64,000 nt of DNA from Cotesia glomerata (taxonomy: Eukaryota > Arthropoda > Insecta > Hymenoptera > Braconidae), in contig NC_058164.1 in assembly GCF_020080835.1 (NCBI RefSeq), forward strand, positions 7,837,666 to 7,901,665, in the 5' to 3' direction. The notes below the pieces were generated by a model. The model had not been told where the DNA came from and ran no database searches. It saw only the letters and a list, made by a program, of their open reading frames with translations. This document shows, piece by piece, positions 36,436 to 47,670 of this stretch. The position numbers and the translations under genes are program-made. Numbering within the stretch: the first letter of the stretch is position 1; every line of letters begins with the position of its first letter.

Positions 36436-37220
36436 CCCACAAAAAAAAAGTGGTCTGTACTTTTGACCAGACCTACCTATCTTTATGTATTTTGACGTGC
36501 TGAATCTGAATCTGAAGTCAATTTTACCCGCACACCCTTAAAATTATGAGTAAAATGCAAAAAACCCCCAAAAAAGGCAAAAAATTACGAAAAACTGCAG
36601 TCATTGTTCTCTTCATTCTACTTATACATCATTTTTTATAGATTTTAAAATTTTGTGAATATTTCAATTCTAAGATCATATTTCATCCATTAAAATGCAC
36701 CTGAGTCATTAACAATCGTGATTAATAGATTTTTTCTCATATTTAAAACTGCAATTTTCTTGATTTTTTTTATTTTTTGAGATTTTTTTTTAATTTTAAA
36801 ACGTCAATAGCACAAGAAAACTTCAGATTCAAATTCAGTGGAACAAAGTACATAAAAATCATACTCAATCTGAATCCAAAAAATTTATTTCATCTCGATA
36901 ATTTCGATTTTTCATGATTTCTTGCCTTTTTTTCGGCTTTTTGCAATTTTTTAAAATTTTTACGGATCAAGGGGCTACTTAACGTTTAGATTTAGATTCA
37001 GTGAATTGACGTACATGAAAATCATACTTGATCTGGGTTCACAAAAATTTATTCATCGCTGTGACTGCAGTTTTTCGCAATTTTTTGGGTTTTTTTTTTT
37101 GCATTTTACTCATAATTTTGAGGGTGTACGGGCAAAACTGACTTCAAATTCGGATTTAGCGCATCAAAATATATAAAGATAGGTCTGGTTAAAAGTATAG
37201 ACCACTTTTTTTTTGTGGGC
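36436..37220. repeat. palindromic unit inside nested element
   Basis: The left part (GTGGTCTGTACTTTTGACCAG, then CTGAATCTGAATCTGAAGTC) is inverted at 37080-37220. A partial third copy is at 37481-37730. No coding capacity is seen. Confidence 0.6.
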
Positions 37221-37730
37221 CAGTGTAATGAATACCACTTTAATATATTTTCTATTTATTTTTTAAATTCAAAAACTAAATTTTATTATGTTTTATAGAT
37301 TTTATAATCTTGATATTTTAAATGGAATGGTTACTCCTCTTTTACACTGGTATTACTCCGTTTTACACCGATTTAACACCGGTATTTTAACACCGGAAAA
37401 GTTACGCCAGTGTTATTTTATTTTAACACCGCGCGGTGTTAAAATAAGTCCATTTTTAACACCGCTCTTTTTACAGTGTATTTAAAAATTTTTCAATTCT
37501 AAGATCATATTTCATCCATTAAAATACACCCAAACTTGATCCGGGTCCACAAAATTTATTCATCGCTGTGACCAGTTTTTCGCAATTTTTTGCCTTTTAT
37601 TGGGGTTTTTTGCATTTTACTCAAAATTTTGAGAGTGTACGGACAAAACTGACTTCAGATTCAGATTCAGCGCGTCAAAAGACTTAAAGATAGGTAGGTA
37701 CGGTCAAAAGTACAGACTACTTTTTAACTT

Positions 37731-38590
37731 CCCGCTAAGAAAATCAAAGATTTTCGAAAATCGGGAAGTTATTGGTTTTACCCCGTTTTTCAAAAATCGA
37801 GTTTTCATCAGATCTCGACGTTTTGAGGTCCTAGGAAGCTTCCCTGACTACTCCCGCGAGGTTGTCACTATGTCTGTATGTGTGTGTGTGTGTGTGTGAG
37901 AGAGCATGTGAACCGCTTATAACTTTTGAACGGCTGATTCGATTTTATCGCGGTTGGTTCCATTTGAAAGGGCTTGGCCAAACTTAGATTTTGAGTGTAA
38001 TTTGGACCGATTCGGATCAGTAGATTTTGATAAATCTTAAAAAAACTAAGAAAAAAAATTTTTTCAAACGTGGTTTTTGTTGTACAACTATTAAATGGCT
38101 CCACCGATCGATTCCAAAAACTACTCAGCTCTAGACAATAAAAAACCACATCGATCGCCACCAAGCTGGTCGAAATCGGTTAATTCGTTCGAGAGATATC
38201 GTGAACGAAAGAAAACCGAAAAAAGTGTTTTTTCGGGATTATTCCGAAATTTTCAGTTCGATCAATTAAAACCTGAAAATAACTTATGAGGATGATAAAA
38301 CTGCGTCGAATGCCGCCAACCGCGTGAAAATCGGTTGTTCCATTCAAAAGTTATTGCGGTTTGAAAATTCCAAAAATAGTGTTCTATGAAACTTCTATCA
38401 GACTTTTGAGCTGGGAGAGCTCAAATGCATAGAAATATTATCTCTTTGAACTCAGCGAGCTCAAAATATCACATAAATTATATTTTGAGCTCAAAAATCT
38501 CAAAAATGTCATAAGTACAATTTTAAGCGCCCAGGTATGGAATTAGCGGGAAGTTGCAGGGATGGCCTTTAGGGTGAACCGTTTTTCTAA
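37731..38590. mobile_element. AACTTCCCGCT-family element, copy 1
   Basis: Starts AACTTCCCGCTAAGAAAATC and ends AGCGGGAAGTTGCAGGGATG plus a conserved tail (GGCCTTTAGGGT). It contains a GT microsatellite at 37877-37899, a GAAAGGGCTTG motif and a TGCCGCCAAC motif, all shared with the copy at 59899-60780. No ORF is conserved between copies. A fragment of the left end also occurs at 12275-12310. Confidence 0.7.
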
Positions 38591-38824
38591 TTTTTTTTTT
38601 GTGGGCAGGTGTAATTTTTATATTTTTAGTGAAATAAACGAAATTATGCCTATAAAAGTTAAGAAAAAAATGTGTGACTTAGAAAAATATAAGTCTATGA
38701 ATATCATCTAGAACAAATTTTAATTTTGGTTTGTAGTTATTTCAATTGTTACATATGTAATACATCGTTGATGTCACAAAGGCTCTTGTACTAACTCTGT
38801 TGAAATCTAAAGGAAATAGCCTGG

Positions 38825-40264
38825 ATGGTTTTTAACAGATCTCTTGACACCAGCATCTTTCCTGAGATTTGGAAAACGATTTACATCATTCCACTGAATA
38901 AGATAGCCTTACCCAGATCACCAACTGATACAAGACCAATTGCAAACCTGTCTCACTTAGCGAAATTTTTTGAGAGAATAGTTGCAAACCAGCTAGTAAC
39001 TTACTTAGAAGACAATCTTTTGCTTGATAGGTTCCAATCGGGATTTTGGAAGCATCGTAGTACGCAATCAGCATTGCTAAAACTCACTGGCGATGTCAGA
39101 GCAGCAATGGACAAAAATCAACTTACCATTCTAGTACTATTTGATCTGAGTAAAGCCTTTGACTACGTGGATCCCAAAGTTATTTTAATCTCTTTACATG
39201 AGTTGGGATTCTCATCAGAAGTAATAAGTTGGTTTTTTTCCTATCTATCAAACCGTTCTCAATCTATTCTGAATGACCATGGAATTCCAATCGAGTTACT
39301 AAAAACCTCATCGGGTGTTCCTCAAGGCTCTGTACTTGGGCCAATATTGTTTTTAATTGTCATCAACTCTGTGGCCAGGTGGATAATCTTTTGCAAATAT
39401 GGTTTGTTTGCTGATGACATGTACATTTACCATCATTGTCTTGCTTACCAACTCCATGACGCAGTTCAGCAAGTTACTGCTAACTCACAAGCAATTGCAG
39501 ACTGGGCTCGATCTCATGGTTTAATGATTAACTTGACTAAGACTACGGCGATGATCTTGGGATCAAATGGCAAGTTGAAACAACTTCAGTCTCTGGAGGT
39601 TCCTCCTATTCTAGTTGATAATTCAGTAATCCCCTACGTAAATTCTACAAAGTGTTTGGGACTTATTATAAATCAAAACTTATCCTGGAATAGCCACATT
39701 TTACAGACAATCAGAAAAGTAAATTTTGCACTCCATAGTCTCAAGGTCCGGAAAAACATCTATTCTACTGAGATAAGAAAGCTCCTAGTTACTGCTACCA
39801 TCCTACCACTCATCGATTACTGCTCTATTGTACTCATTGACTCTACTGCTGAAAATGATCTAAAACTTCAACGAGCAGTAAATTCTTCCATCAGATTTAT
39901 TTTCAATATCAAAAAAGATGAGCATATTAGTCCTCACCGTATAGAGCTAGGGTGGCTTAAAATCAAATATCGTAAATTGTATTATGCGATTTGCTACTTG
40001 TACAAATTACTCGAGAATAGAAAGCCGGAGTACTTGCGCGATTTATTCGTTGAGGAAGCTGATGTTCGACGATCAAATCGATTGGCTGCAAAAAAGCACA
40101 CCTCCTTCAAACTACCTCTTTTTACTACAAGCTACTTAGAGAAATCTTTTTTGGTAACTGTAATAAAGCTTTGGGAAGAACTCCCACGCGAAATTGTAAA
40201 TTCGAGTAGCTTACAAGTATTCAAAAAAGAAGTATTTAATTATTTATTAAATCTTGATAATTAA
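38825..40264 (+). CDS. LINE reverse transcriptase fragment (479 codons, open)
   Basis: Reverse transcriptase of a jockey/CR1-like non-LTR retrotransposon, which copies element RNA into DNA at the target site. Palm motifs in order: LVLFDLSKAFDYVD with the first catalytic Asp (near residue 107), SSGVPQGSVLGPILFLI (about residues 162-178), and FADDMYIY with the catalytic Asp pair (about residues 197-204). A thumb/connection region and a C-terminal domain follow, ending VFKKEVFNYLLNLDN. The frame extends slightly upstream to a stop codon at 38801, so the ATG at 38825 is simply the first Met in a truncated ORF and probably not the natural start. The absence of internal stops or frameshifts suggests a young insertion. 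Clade assignment between jockey and CR1 is uncertain. Confidence 0.88.
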   Translation: MVFNRSLDTSIFPEIWKTIYIIPLNKIALPRSPTDTRPIANLSHLAKFFERIVANQLVTYLEDNLLLDRFQSGFWKHRSTQSALLKLTGDVRAAMDKNQLTILVLFDLSKAFDYVDPKVILISLHELGFSSEVISWFFSYLSNRSQSILNDHGIPIELLKTSSGVPQGSVLGPILFLIVINSVARWIIFCKYGLFADDMYIYHHCLAYQLHDAVQQVTANSQAIADWARSHGLMINLTKTTAMILGSNGKLKQLQSLEVPPILVDNSVIPYVNSTKCLGLIINQNLSWNSHILQTIRKVNFALHSLKVRKNIYSTEIRKLLVTATILPLIDYCSIVLIDSTAENDLKLQRAVNSSIRFIFNIKKDEHISPHRIELGWLKIKYRKLYYAICYLYKLLENRKPEYLRDLFVEEADVRRSNRLAAKKHTSFKLPLFTTSYLEKSFLVTVIKLWEELPREIVNSSSLQVFKKEVFNYLLNLDN

Positions 40265-40517
40265 AACAAATTCTAATAAATAACAAATTTAAATTAATAC
40301 ATTAAAAATTAAAGATTAAAATAAGGATGAAGAAATTGCAATTCGTAAAATTATTATGCTGAGTTATCACCTGATCTGGTGACATTAAAATTCTATATTT
40401 TTAAAATTTCTGTTTTCTTTTTTATATTAAGTTTCAAGTTTAATATGATTTTCTTTTTTACCTTGTTTTCATATAGATGAAATTAATTAATTATTGTGCA
40501 ATATTATGTTATATTAT

Positions 40518-40645
40518 GTAAGGTAAAAGCCCCAATATATGATCACTCCATGTATTTGTATACCTATATTTGTGAATATAGATATACAAATACATGGAGT
40601 GATCATATACTGGTACGTGATCATCTATTGGGGCTTTTACCTTAC
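40518..40645. mobile_element. GTAAGGTAAAAGCCCC palindromic MITE, copy 1
   Basis: A 128-bp palindrome with ends GTAAGGTAAAAGCCCC and GGGGCTTTTACCTTAC. The arms pair through GATCACTCCATGTATTTGTAT. It is inserted in the LINE 3' UTR, so it is the youngest layer of this nest. Confidence 0.8.
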
Positions 40646-41120
40646 TCACAGAAACTGCTTTCTTATAAAAACTGTATTTACTATGTAATTGAAATTGCCA
40701 TTTGGCCTGTGCCTTGGCATTAAATAAACAAAAAATCTAAAATCTAATACAAACTTTATTAAGAAATTATACAATTTTACACCTAGCATTACAATAATTA
40801 ATAGTTTTATGAATTAATGAATATACCGTTGAATAGTAGTAATTTAGTGAATAAAAACATTCATAAAGTAAAATATCTTCAACATCGAAAAATATTTTAT
40901 TACCGGAAAATTTTTAACACCGGAAAAAAATATTTACACCGGAAGCGGTGTTATTTTAACACCACTTTCGGTGTTGGAATTTAACACCGTAAATTTTAAC
41001 ACCTACACCGCTTTGGACTTACCCTGTTTTATTTAATTTTTAATTTTTAAAATTTAAATTATTTAAATAATTATTTAAAATTTTAAAATTATTCTACACC
41101 CCGGTTTTTTTTACAGTGTA

Positions 41121-42600
41121 TCTATGTCTGACGATATGTGCTAACATAGGTTATATGTGCTAACATATCATTTTTGGTGAGAACTGATGTTAAATTTTTC
41201 CCAAAGAGGGCACATGGCCGTTGAATTGTCTCGTTACAAGTGAGTTTAATAGTTTGAGGTATTAACATTTAAGATCAAAATTATTTTTTTTTATTTTCTA
41301 AAGAATTAATTTAACAATGAAATTTAGTTTAATCAACTATACTAAAACTAATTTTAGTCTTATACGACATGATAATTGACGTTTGTATTTTCCAGAAAAT
41401 AAATAAAAATTGACAATGATTTTAACAATTTCATTTTTTATTTTTATATATAGTACAATGTAACTATAGTAAGATATATTTTCTAATATGAGTATATATG
41501 ACCAAATCGACCAATATTAGGCAAATCAAGCCATATTAGAAAATTTTTCAGAGAAAGGAATTATTAGGCGAAGTATATCTTGGTAAAAAAGAGACAATTG
41601 CTTCTTCGAATTTTTATACAAATCATTAAATAAACATTTTTGAAAAGTTTTAATTTATCATTAAATTTTTTTCTTCAAGTATATTAGCATCAAATTTTGA
41701 GGAAATTTACAAAAAAAAAAATTATCTGTTTATGAAAAATAAAAAATTCTAAAATAATTATAACAAAAAAAAATTAATAAAATCAATTACATTAAAAATT
41801 TATGCTGTCTAGAAATTGGTTGCCCAATTTCGTGCCCCTCTGCCGTACCCCAATTCGGTAAAAAAAACGAACTTATAAAAAAGAAAGGTTATTAATTAAT
41901 ACGTATACAAAAATTTCGTAAGTACAAAAGACTTGATTACAAAGAAAAGAAAAAAATACAATAAATAAACCGAAATGTTTTCTGTCGAAGAAAAGAGGCG
42001 GAACGAATTCTCGGAATGAAATTCAATCGCTGACTCGCTCGAGTTCACCAAAAGGACCAAATTAATTATGATCTACGGATGGATGACGGATCAATTTAGA
42101 TATATATGTCCAGCCCATAAGCCTCAATAGGCTGCTTTGTTTATTTTTTGTTACAATAATTATGTTGTTTTTTTGCTTAGTCAGGTAACCTACGTCCTAC
42201 CGCCACATATGTCTGCAATATGTAATATGTTATGTCAAATTCCAGTGATCCCACGGTAGAAATTGCGAGGGTTTAAATTTTAAATGTCTGACCATGATCT
42301 GGACTATATCTACTTCCGCTTTCTCGGTTATGAAACATTATACGTTATAAACAATAACCCATTTCCGGCTCAACAAAAAAGACTTTTTATTAAATATTTA
42401 CAGCTATTTATATATTTATAAAATTTATATATTAAATTCTGTTTTATTAACCCTGACGATTCCTCTTATTTATTAACGACCGATAAATATAGATATTAAA
42501 TTTTTTTTAGACTTTTAAGGTAAATATATTGCGTAATACATTATATTGTCTAAAATTTTTGTGCTGTTCATTTTGAAAAACATGTCCAAAAAATCGAGAA
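41121..42600. other. AT-rich intergenic DNA with repeat fragments
   Basis: 41170-41330 shares text with 44750-44885 (AGAGGGCACATGGCC / GACACATGGCACATG and TTGAAT..TCTC). 41489-41550 has TATATGACC/CATATTAG motifs. 41815-41870 contains an isolated GC-richer stretch (GTGCCCCTCTGCCGTACCCC). 42000-42360 is mildly GC-richer. No gene is recognised. Confidence 0.4.
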
Positions 42601-43149
42601 TAAAAATAATAATTAAAATAATATTAATAATAATAATAGTAATAAAAATAAATTTTTATGAAAGAAAAGACAATAAATACCGAGAAAAAAAGTAAAAATG
42701 ATGACTTGGAAAAAGTAAAATAAAAAATAAAAGAAATGTACGAAAAATTTTCTCAAGGTGTGAACTATTTAAAGTAAGGTGTCGGCTCGTCAGCACAACA
42801 GGAGAGATGATTCTTAGGTGGTTATATAGGTGTTGGTAAGGGGAAAAGAGGGAGTAACCAAGGATCATTTATTATCTCAAGATTGAATTTCTCCTCGAGG
42901 TCCAGCTTGAGAGCCGCTTCGGTTTTAATTAAAATATCGTTATGAGTAGGCGTGGATACAAACTGTGGGACTATTCTCTCAATAATATTTTTTTTATTCA
43001 TTTCTCATTTTTCAATAATAAAATCAAAAAATTAAAAAGCAAAAGCCAAAGCCAAAGAAGGAAAGAAAATACAGAGATAAAAAATAATAATAACGAAACT
43101 AAACTAAACGAGAAGACACACAACAGAATAAAATGTCTGATGAAACTTC
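42601..43149. other. simple-sequence-rich DNA, no gene seen
   Basis: AATAAT and AAAAT simple sequence with a less repetitive patch near 42770-42960. The open frames are Lys/Asn-rich. Confidence 0.45.
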
Positions 43150-43600
43150 CGCGAAGCGAATTATTATAAACGTTTATTGCTTTTTCTCGCGATCGTGGGT
43201 TTAATTAAAAATTAATCGCTGTAAATTAATTTAAAGGCAAAAAGGAGGGCATGAATTAAGAGGTGGATAACGATTTATATGTGTAAAAAATCTATATGTA
43301 TACTAATATAGGCATACTATACGTACACCTAAGTATAACGGCGTTGGAAAGGGTGGAGCGGGCATTTGTAAGGGGCGTGACTGTTAAGTTAGCCGATCGT
43401 TGGTAAGGCAACGTGTTCGATAATCGAAAAACTCTCAGGTCGATATAAAACAAAAGACCGGCTGGTTATTTTCTCGCTCTCTCACTCTTTCTCTTTTTTT
43501 TGCCTTTTTTCAGTCGTTAAGAAGCTCCATCGGTGCCTCCTTGTCTCGCTCGATCATAACCATCTCAGGCCAGAGATTAAGAGAGAGAAAGTGATAATAT
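43150..43600. other. non-repeat island with clustered TTAATTA-type sites
   Basis: 43180-43260 packs several homeodomain-type cores (GGGTTTAATTAAAAATTAAT, then AAATTAATTTAAAGG) beside TCGCGATCG. The stretch to 43600 is balanced and unrepeated. It resembles a conserved regulatory element in style; no direct proof. Confidence 0.35.
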
Positions 43601-44050
43601 GTTTAATATATAAACGATCTTTATATTGAAAGAGAGTAAAAATTATGTTAATGCGAATTTGAGGAGATAAAACCAGACTATAAGGTATCAATATTGTGTT
43701 GGGCTAAATAACATCAGCTTTAATATCGTGTGGAAACGAAAATCTATCAGAAACCGTCCGTGGTTAAGTTAATATATTTACTCATTTTTGTGGTGGCTTC
43801 GTTGGAGTGGAAAAGATTCAATCAATTTACTATTCAACATTAAAGACATATGTTAAATATCTTATTTTAGAAAAATTTATTTATTGAGAGAAGTATTCAT
43901 ACTTCAAGAAACAATCGAAGCTGATGTTTCTTGAATGAAAATTGTTGAAGCTAAATGATCAATAAAAAAACCATTTTCTACAGCCTGATATCTCCGTATA
44001 TGGCCTTATTAGAAAATTTTGTGAGCCTAAATATAGTTTGATATGTCCAT

Positions 44051-44276
44051 ATACACAAAAAAAAATGTTCTTGAATCAAATATATAATTTTGAAGAACTG
44101 CATCTTCTTGATTTGAGTAAAAAAATTCTTAAACTAAGAAATTTTTACTTGGTTTAAGTAAATTTTACTTGATTCAAGAATTTTTTGTCTTGATTCAAGA
44201 CAACTACCCCCTTCAAAATTATTTTCTTGGTTCAAGAATTTTCCTCTCGAATCAAGTTAATTTTTTTTTAAGTGTA
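44051..44276. mobile_element. TTGATTCAAG-family MITE, best copy
   Basis: Starts TACACAAAAAAAAATGTTC and ends TTTTTTTTTAAGTGTA, imperfect inverted ends. The interior is a run of TTCTTGATTCAAG-like blocks on both arms (for example ACTTGATTCAAGAATTTTTT). Other copies: 6560, 7345, 10620, 11041, 14815, 47745, 50350, 55054. Confidence 0.65.
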
Positions 44277-44648
44277 TAATTTTGAATATATCCTTATATA
44301 CCCATGACAATTGGCCGTATCAGGTCATACAGGGACATTTCTGGCTTAATATGTTCTGATTTGACTTAAAATGCTCATATCAGGACTGATATGGTCATAT
44401 ACAGTAGCACTTAAAAGTATTTTGATAACATTATGCGTTAGTTTTTTTCAACAATATCAAAATACTTTGGTGCCACCATTTTCTTAATATTTTAAAAATT
44501 AAACTTTTTTTTATTACGAACAAGGACCAATTTAACACTATTCTGTAGATTATTCAAAAGCTGTTAAAAAATAAATAAATGATTTTTGTTTTTCATATTT
44601 ATTATGAATTAAACCATTGAATATATTTGTCAAAATACTTTTGAGCGC

Positions 44649-44714
44649 TAAGATAAAAGCCCCAGTATATGATCATGTACCAGTATATGATCATATATTG
44701 GGGCTTTTACCTTA
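44649..44714. mobile_element. GTAAGGTAAAAGCCCC palindromic MITE, short copy 2
   Basis: TAAGATAAAAGCCCCAGTAT, then a central GATCATGTAC..GTATATGATCA section, then ATTGGGGCTTTTACCTTA. A shortened relative of the copy at 40518-40645. Confidence 0.7.
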
Positions 44715-45223
44715 CTGTATATGCTTATATATAATTTTTTGATAAAAGGTACTGTTAAAATTTCCCGACAAATGACACATGGCACATGATCGCTGAATTC
44801 TCTTCTCACTAGAGAGTTAAGTTTTTTGAAGTAAAAATCAATTTCTTACTCTCCTAAGGAGCTTGGCTGACATTGGTTTTTAGTTCAAATTGTAACGGGG
44901 TGGTTAGCCCTGTCCAATTGGTCACCCCTTTCCTCTTTGAAAAGGGCGCCACTGGGATTTTATACTCGGTGTCCCAGAAACCGGGGAGCATGAGAAGGAA
45001 AGATCGGGTCGTGAGAAGTTGAGAAAGGCTGTAAAAGTAATGCTGAGAAACATTTATTAACAATTAACAATTCAATTATTTATTTAATATAAACAATTTA
45101 ATTCTAACAAAATTTCTTAAAATATTGCCCTTAAAATTAACCTATCAATCACTAAATTTGAGAACCTCTCACCTACGCAGGCACTTGCCAAAACTTACAA
45201 CTAAATATCATTAAATTCTTTTA

Positions 45224-45385
45224 AACATAGATCATTACGCATCTATCTTCTTAATTTCTTAACTCAACATAGACCATTACGCATCTATCTTCTTAATTTC
45301 CTAATTCACTTTTAGACCATTACGCATCTATCTTCAATTTCTTAACTCAACATAGACCATTACGCATCTAGATTCTTAATTTCTT
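45224..45385. repeat. 46-bp tandem repeat within LTR
   Basis: About four units, each with ACCATTACGCATCTATCTTC and TTAATTTCTTAACTCA, lying in the downstream part of the LTR. Units differ by a few substitutions and short indels. Confidence 0.8.
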
Positions 45386-46028
45386 AAACCCTCGTCCAAC
45401 TGACGGAATAACAAATAACATATTTTACCCAATAAAAACTTCTTAATTATTCAATTATCTGAACTAATTTCACATAAACAACCTCGTCTACCTGACGGAA
45501 TACCATATGATACCATAATTACCTAACTTCCATATAAAATCGTCCACCGACGCTAACTTCATTCTATAGAGTTCTCTACTTTATTCATACATCTTAATTA
45601 CCAATAAAACTGAATCTCAAAACTTCGCATTTTCCAAAATTACCAAAATTACGCCTAACAATTACTTAACACAAAATTCCGACCTTCGATTTTAATTCTT
45701 AATCCTCCTTAAATAAATTCTAAGCGATATTTCTTAATTAAATTCTGTCTCGAAAATTCCTAACTAAAATTAATTTATTATAGCCAACAGGCCTATAATA
45801 AATTACTAATAAATTCTTTACCAATAAATTAACAATTTATCCATTAAATATAAAAGTTCAGCGACAAAACTAACTACTTGACCTTGACAATAAAAACTAA
45901 AGTACGAATTCGTTGATATAAAAATGACCGCTTGAGAAATTAAATTTAATTATTTCAGCCTCTTAATTAAATCAATAATCAAATCTGGTCTACAATAATC
46001 GAAAATACCTGGAGACTCAATTATTGTT

Positions 46029-46190
46029 TTATTCAACGACGACTGATACTCCGATCCAACTTGGCGGGCTTAGCTGCTTGGCGTCTTGTCGTCTTGAACC
46101 AGGGTGCGGCAGGGTTGTCCAATTCCAAAAATGCCCCGATAACTTCCTCTGCAGTTGCTCTTTATTCTCGACGTCCAAATTTGCACTCAT
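46029..46190 (-). other. 53-codon small ORF in LTR
   Basis: ATG at 46190 to TAA at 46029 on the minus strand: starts MSANLDVENKEQLQRKLSG and ends VSVVVE. It begins about 100 bp after the LTR TATA box, so an LTR transcript would carry it near its 5' end. No match to a known protein is recognised. It could be chance. Confidence 0.25.
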
Positions 46191-46289
46191 ATTGACTTAA
46201 ACTGATCTCAACAAGGTCACTGATTCACAAGGGCAAAAGGCCACTGGCTTCCAGAAGGGAAAAAGCCTCCATGTCCCTCCTGTCGGCTC

Positions 46290-46296
46290 TTTTATA
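46290..46296 (-). promoter_or_regulatory. TATA box of the solo LTR
   Basis: TATAAAA in the context GGGTTATAAAAGAGCC on the minus strand, about 205 bp from the LTR start, as expected for the U3/R boundary. Confidence 0.6.
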
Positions 46297-46505
46297 ACCC
46301 TCCAACTCCGGCTCTCGAACTTTCCTATTGTTATGCCCCGCTTTATTTTACGGGGACTGTAGTGGGGACTTTCGATTAGCACGCCCGGTGACAAGTCGAA
46401 ACTACTTGTCAAAAATCGAAAGGTAAGGGAAAGCCCTGACCTACCGTGCGTTAATTAAGTGGTCGATAATGACCCCGGGAAGTTTGATTTTCCCTGTTAC
46501 AAAAT

Positions 46506-47299
46506 ACTATACCAATTTGTAATTGACGTATATATTTTTTTAAGACATAAAAATTAAAAAAAATTTTTTTTTCAACTTATTTCAGAAAATTTTTCAAAGG
46601 TAGTCATAATTAATCGGTCAATATCAAAAGAATAAAATATTTTCTACTCACATACTCAACTTCTAATTAAAAGATTTGAATTAATAAGTTCTTTGGTTAC
46701 TTAATTATTAATTTTAACTCTATATATTCATTGAAAGTTATTCCAAACATTAAAATATTACCTATAAATCAAAATTTAACGATGTGTTTTAAAATTTGTT
46801 TAATATTCTGAAGACCAAAAACAGATTTAATTTTTAAAAATGATCAAAAATGCAGTTATTAAATATATTAAACATATGGCTTATTAATTCAAGTTAATTT
46901 ATTAAACAAATATATTTATCTCTATACATATATTAACGCACCAATTTTAAAGGTCTTTATAACCTTTTAATGTCCCATATTTATACATCTATAAACTTTC
47001 TTTTCTTACATCTTGTTTCATGTATAATAAAACAGCCGCATAATAATGATCAACTGCATGTTTTGAAATTACTTCACAAGAGGTTAAATTTAAATTTGTA
47101 GCTTTTTCTTCGTTATTTTTATTTGAAACAAATCTATTCTTCATTATCATGATCATTAACAAGTAATTATCTCATTTCAGAAATTAGTGTCAATCAATTT
47201 CGGCGTAAAGTCGCCAAAAAATGAATAAGAATAATTCAATGAAAAAACTTTTGATACGGAATACCCAAATTAATGTAGAAAAATTCGAGGATTGAATCG
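46506..47299. other. AT-rich intergenic DNA, no feature seen
   Basis: Low-complexity AT-rich sequence without recognised repeats or genes. Confidence 0.5.
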
Positions 47300-47670
47300 A
47301 ATAGTAGAGTACGAGACGTATATTAAATACTAGCTCTTATAATAACATATACTTAGCGCGTAAAATCTAGTAAATATTGTATAACTTTTTTCTAGTAAAA
47401 GATAGAAAGATCAATTTACAGATTATTCGGTCTGTTTGCAAGATACAAACCGGTGAGAATCGAGTAGGTTTCGCCTCTCTTGCCGGCGGCACCTTTAACG
47501 CCCCAAACGATAACGAGGTATTAATAATCAACCGGACCAGTTCCGCTCGAGGTGAGCCTCGTGCTCTTCTCTCTACTCTCATTCTGGTCAACTCCACTTG
47601 TTTTATATTATATTATTTATACTATTTCTATATAGATGTTATAATAGTTTTATACTGGCACACTGGAAAT
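47300..47670. other. GC-richer non-repeat island
   Basis: 47430-47590 is balanced. It is open in both a plus-strand (98 codons) and a minus-strand (76 codons) frame. Neither frame shows a recognised motif. It may be a short regulatory or transcribed region. Confidence 0.3.

Larger units (their letters stand above)
38764..40744 (+). mobile_element. 5'-truncated non-LTR retrotransposon (LINE)
   Basis: Flanked by the 6-bp direct repeat TAATAC (38758-38763 and 40745-40750), read as the target-site duplication. It contains the 3' part of an ORF2-type polyprotein and a 3' UTR ending with an A-rich AAAAAATCTAAAATC tail. The endonuclease region is missing, as in ordinary 5' truncation. A palindromic MITE (40518-40645) lies in its 3' UTR. 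The insertion lies in the right arm of the large fold-back element, so it is younger than that element. Confidence 0.85.
35796..41120. mobile_element. large fold-back element with GGTGTTAAAA arms, heavily nested
   Basis: The left arm 35796-36051 plus 36284-36435 matches, in inverted orientation, the right arm 40747-41005 plus 38595-38757. The right end closes at 41120 with TTTTTACAGTGTA; the left end lacks this terminus. Each arm contains repeated GGTGTTAAAATAACACC-type palindromes. A MITE sits in the left arm, and a LINE interrupts the right arm. The core holds a palindromic unit (36436-37220), another GGTGTTAAAA end with TTTTTACAGTGTA at 37480, a partial copy of the unit, and an AACTTCCCGCT-family element. 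Confidence 0.7.
43601..44890. repeat. AT-rich DNA with several small repeats
   Basis: Contains TATATGGCC-type motifs (43983-44050 and 44283-44405), one complete TTGATTCAAG-family copy (44051-44276), a GCCCC palindrome (44649-44714) and a decayed fragment shared with 41170 (44750-44885). The LTR has inserted in this last fragment. Confidence 0.55.
44891..46501 (-). mobile_element. solo LTR, 1.6 kb
   Basis: On the minus strand it begins TGTAACAGGGAAAATC and ends CCACCCCGTTACA (TG...CA with a short TGTAAC/GTTACA inverted repeat). AAAT flanks both sides (44887-44890 and 46502-46505), a 4-bp target duplication as made by Ty3/gypsy-type integrases. It is GC-richer than its surroundings. A TATA box lies at 46290-46296, and AATAAA signals follow downstream. 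No gag-pol remains, so it is a solo LTR or a non-autonomous relative. 45224-45385 is a tandem run of about four 46-bp units with CATTACGCATCTA. Confidence 0.82.

Noticed and set aside
35796..41120. CRISPR-like array because of repeated GGTGTTAAAATAACACC words
   Set aside because: Repeats are irregular in spacing and orientation and are parts of transposon arms in a eukaryotic genome.
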